From Gymnorhina tibicen (taxonomy: Eukaryota; Chordata; Aves; Passeriformes; Artamidae): a DNA stretch of 64,000 nucleotides. Location: contig VXAZ01001668.1 of the NCBI GenBank assembly GCA_013399875.1, positions 1,837,603 through 1,901,602 of the forward strand, read 5' to 3'. The notes below the pieces were generated by a model. The model was not told where the DNA came from, ran no database searches, and saw only the letters and a list, made by a program, of their open reading frames with translations. A program made the translations under genes and the position numbers. Positions within the stretch are counted from its first letter, which is position 1; each line of letters starts with the position of its first letter. Shown one piece after another: positions 63,326 through 64,000 of this stretch.

Positions 63326-64000
63326 GTGAGCATTGTTGCTGAACCTGCACCACCATGCAAAGCAGAAGTTGTCTTAAGAACAGCAGTGTTGGTTTGGACC
63401 AGAGATTGGTCTGGTTCCAAGTCATGCTTCTGGGAGCAGTCAGAATCAAAGGATTTCCAGACTGAAATGACTGGAATCTGGACTGAAAATTCCAGAATCT
63501 CATGACTGAGAACATGGTGGGCTTGTAGTGTGTAACATAAATGGTGGGGATATACAGCCTGCAGAGGAAGTTCAATGCAATAGGAAAATGAGATCTACCC
63601 AGCCAAGAGAGTTCAGTACTACTGAGTCAGTAAAAGAAGTATTTCCTAAGACCCTTAACAAAGTAAAAGTTAAGCAGAGGGACAAGGTCGCCTTCAACTG
63701 CAATGTCATTATTTCAGAGCTTGTCAGACAGGACTGTCCATTTCTATTTCCATTATGTGCCTTCGTATGCACAAACTTCATTCGTGTTCCAGAGCTATTA
63801 CTAAAGAAGCAGCTTAAAAAGGGACTGTTGTACCGGGTAAAACAGCAAAGCTTGAGAACATGGAAATATATTGATAAGACAGATCTGTGCTTTTTTTTCA
63901 GAAATTTCTGGTTCTTTTTTGAAGGGCGGTTTATATTTCCATCATGCAAAATCAGCCTTATTTCTCATCTCTGTGATGAAATCATCATGATTTTGTGTAT
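63326..64000 (+). other. SHTN1: SHTN1 intron 5, start
   Basis: The donor GTGAGC is followed by AT-rich sequence to the window edge. The next expected exon (beginning AGCTTAGAGA-like, for ELRD) is not seen, so it lies to the right. Open frames here on the minus strand are not gene-like. Confidence 0.8.

Larger units (their letters stand above)
43381..64000 (+). other. SHTN1: SHTN1 (shootin-1) gene, 5' part, continues past window
   Basis: Exons 2-5 are present in order with phases 2, 0, 1, 0 at their starts, which fit one another exactly. Joined they give 125 residues equal in length to human residues 21-145 as I remember that protein. Shootin-1 is a brain-enriched cytoplasmic coiled-coil protein that couples actin retrograde flow to L1-CAM at growth cones and promotes neuronal polarisation and axon outgrowth. 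The window covers only the N-terminal coiled-coil part. The proline-rich middle and C-terminus lie to the right. Introns are about 6.4, 4.1 and 2.1 kb (introns 2-4). Confidence 0.9.

Overview
This is a stretch of vertebrate nuclear chromosome, most probably from a bird. Four exons in the right-hand 14 kb encode an almost unchanged piece of shootin-1 (SHTN1, formerly KIAA1598). Repeats are sparse and of avian type: 5'-truncated CR1 LINEs ending in the usual GGACTCGATGATC-like tail, one long LTR, and old palindromic relics. I see no L1, Alu or other mammalian SINE. There are no operons, CRISPR arrays or rRNA genes, and I recognise no tRNA gene. The species cannot be named from the sequence.

Layout. 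Positions 1-1500 switch from very GC-rich to AT-rich and contain no recognisable coding sequence. By gene order (VAX1 lies directly upstream of SHTN1, same strand, in mammals) this is a reasonable candidate for the 3' untranslated end of VAX1, but nothing in the bases proves it. From 1.5 to 43.3 kb lies a gene desert. It holds a probable LTR (about 5.4-6.56 kb, minus strand), an isolated CpG island (9.24-9.47 kb), a CR1 fragment (12.43-12.73 kb), three foldback relics (14.5, 17.2, 18.9 kb), microsatellites, a homopolymer-bounded 21-N gap (23.5 kb) and several stretches with dense homeodomain, SOX, POU or GATA motifs that look like conserved regulatory elements. A second CR1 (42.5-43.27 kb) runs into a CpG-rich block (43.27-44.25 kb) interrupted by a 368-N gap. 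I infer that this block is the SHTN1 promoter and that coding exon 1 is hidden in the gap.

SHTN1 then runs rightward. Exon 2 is at 50344-50396, exon 3 at 56827-56887, exon 4 at 60971-61065 and exon 5 at 63157-63325, and the gene continues past the window. All four exons have GT-AG borders and compatible phases, and together give 125 residues corresponding to human residues 21-145. The Pak1 target Ser101 is conserved.

I found no new gene system. The observations most worth checking are the CR1-flanked, gap-broken promoter, the isolated 9.2-kb CpG island with a downstream splice donor, the GATA/POU palindrome at 35.07 kb, the intronic homeodomain cluster at 58.5 kb, and a set of short perfect hairpins, some of which belong to old foldback repeats.
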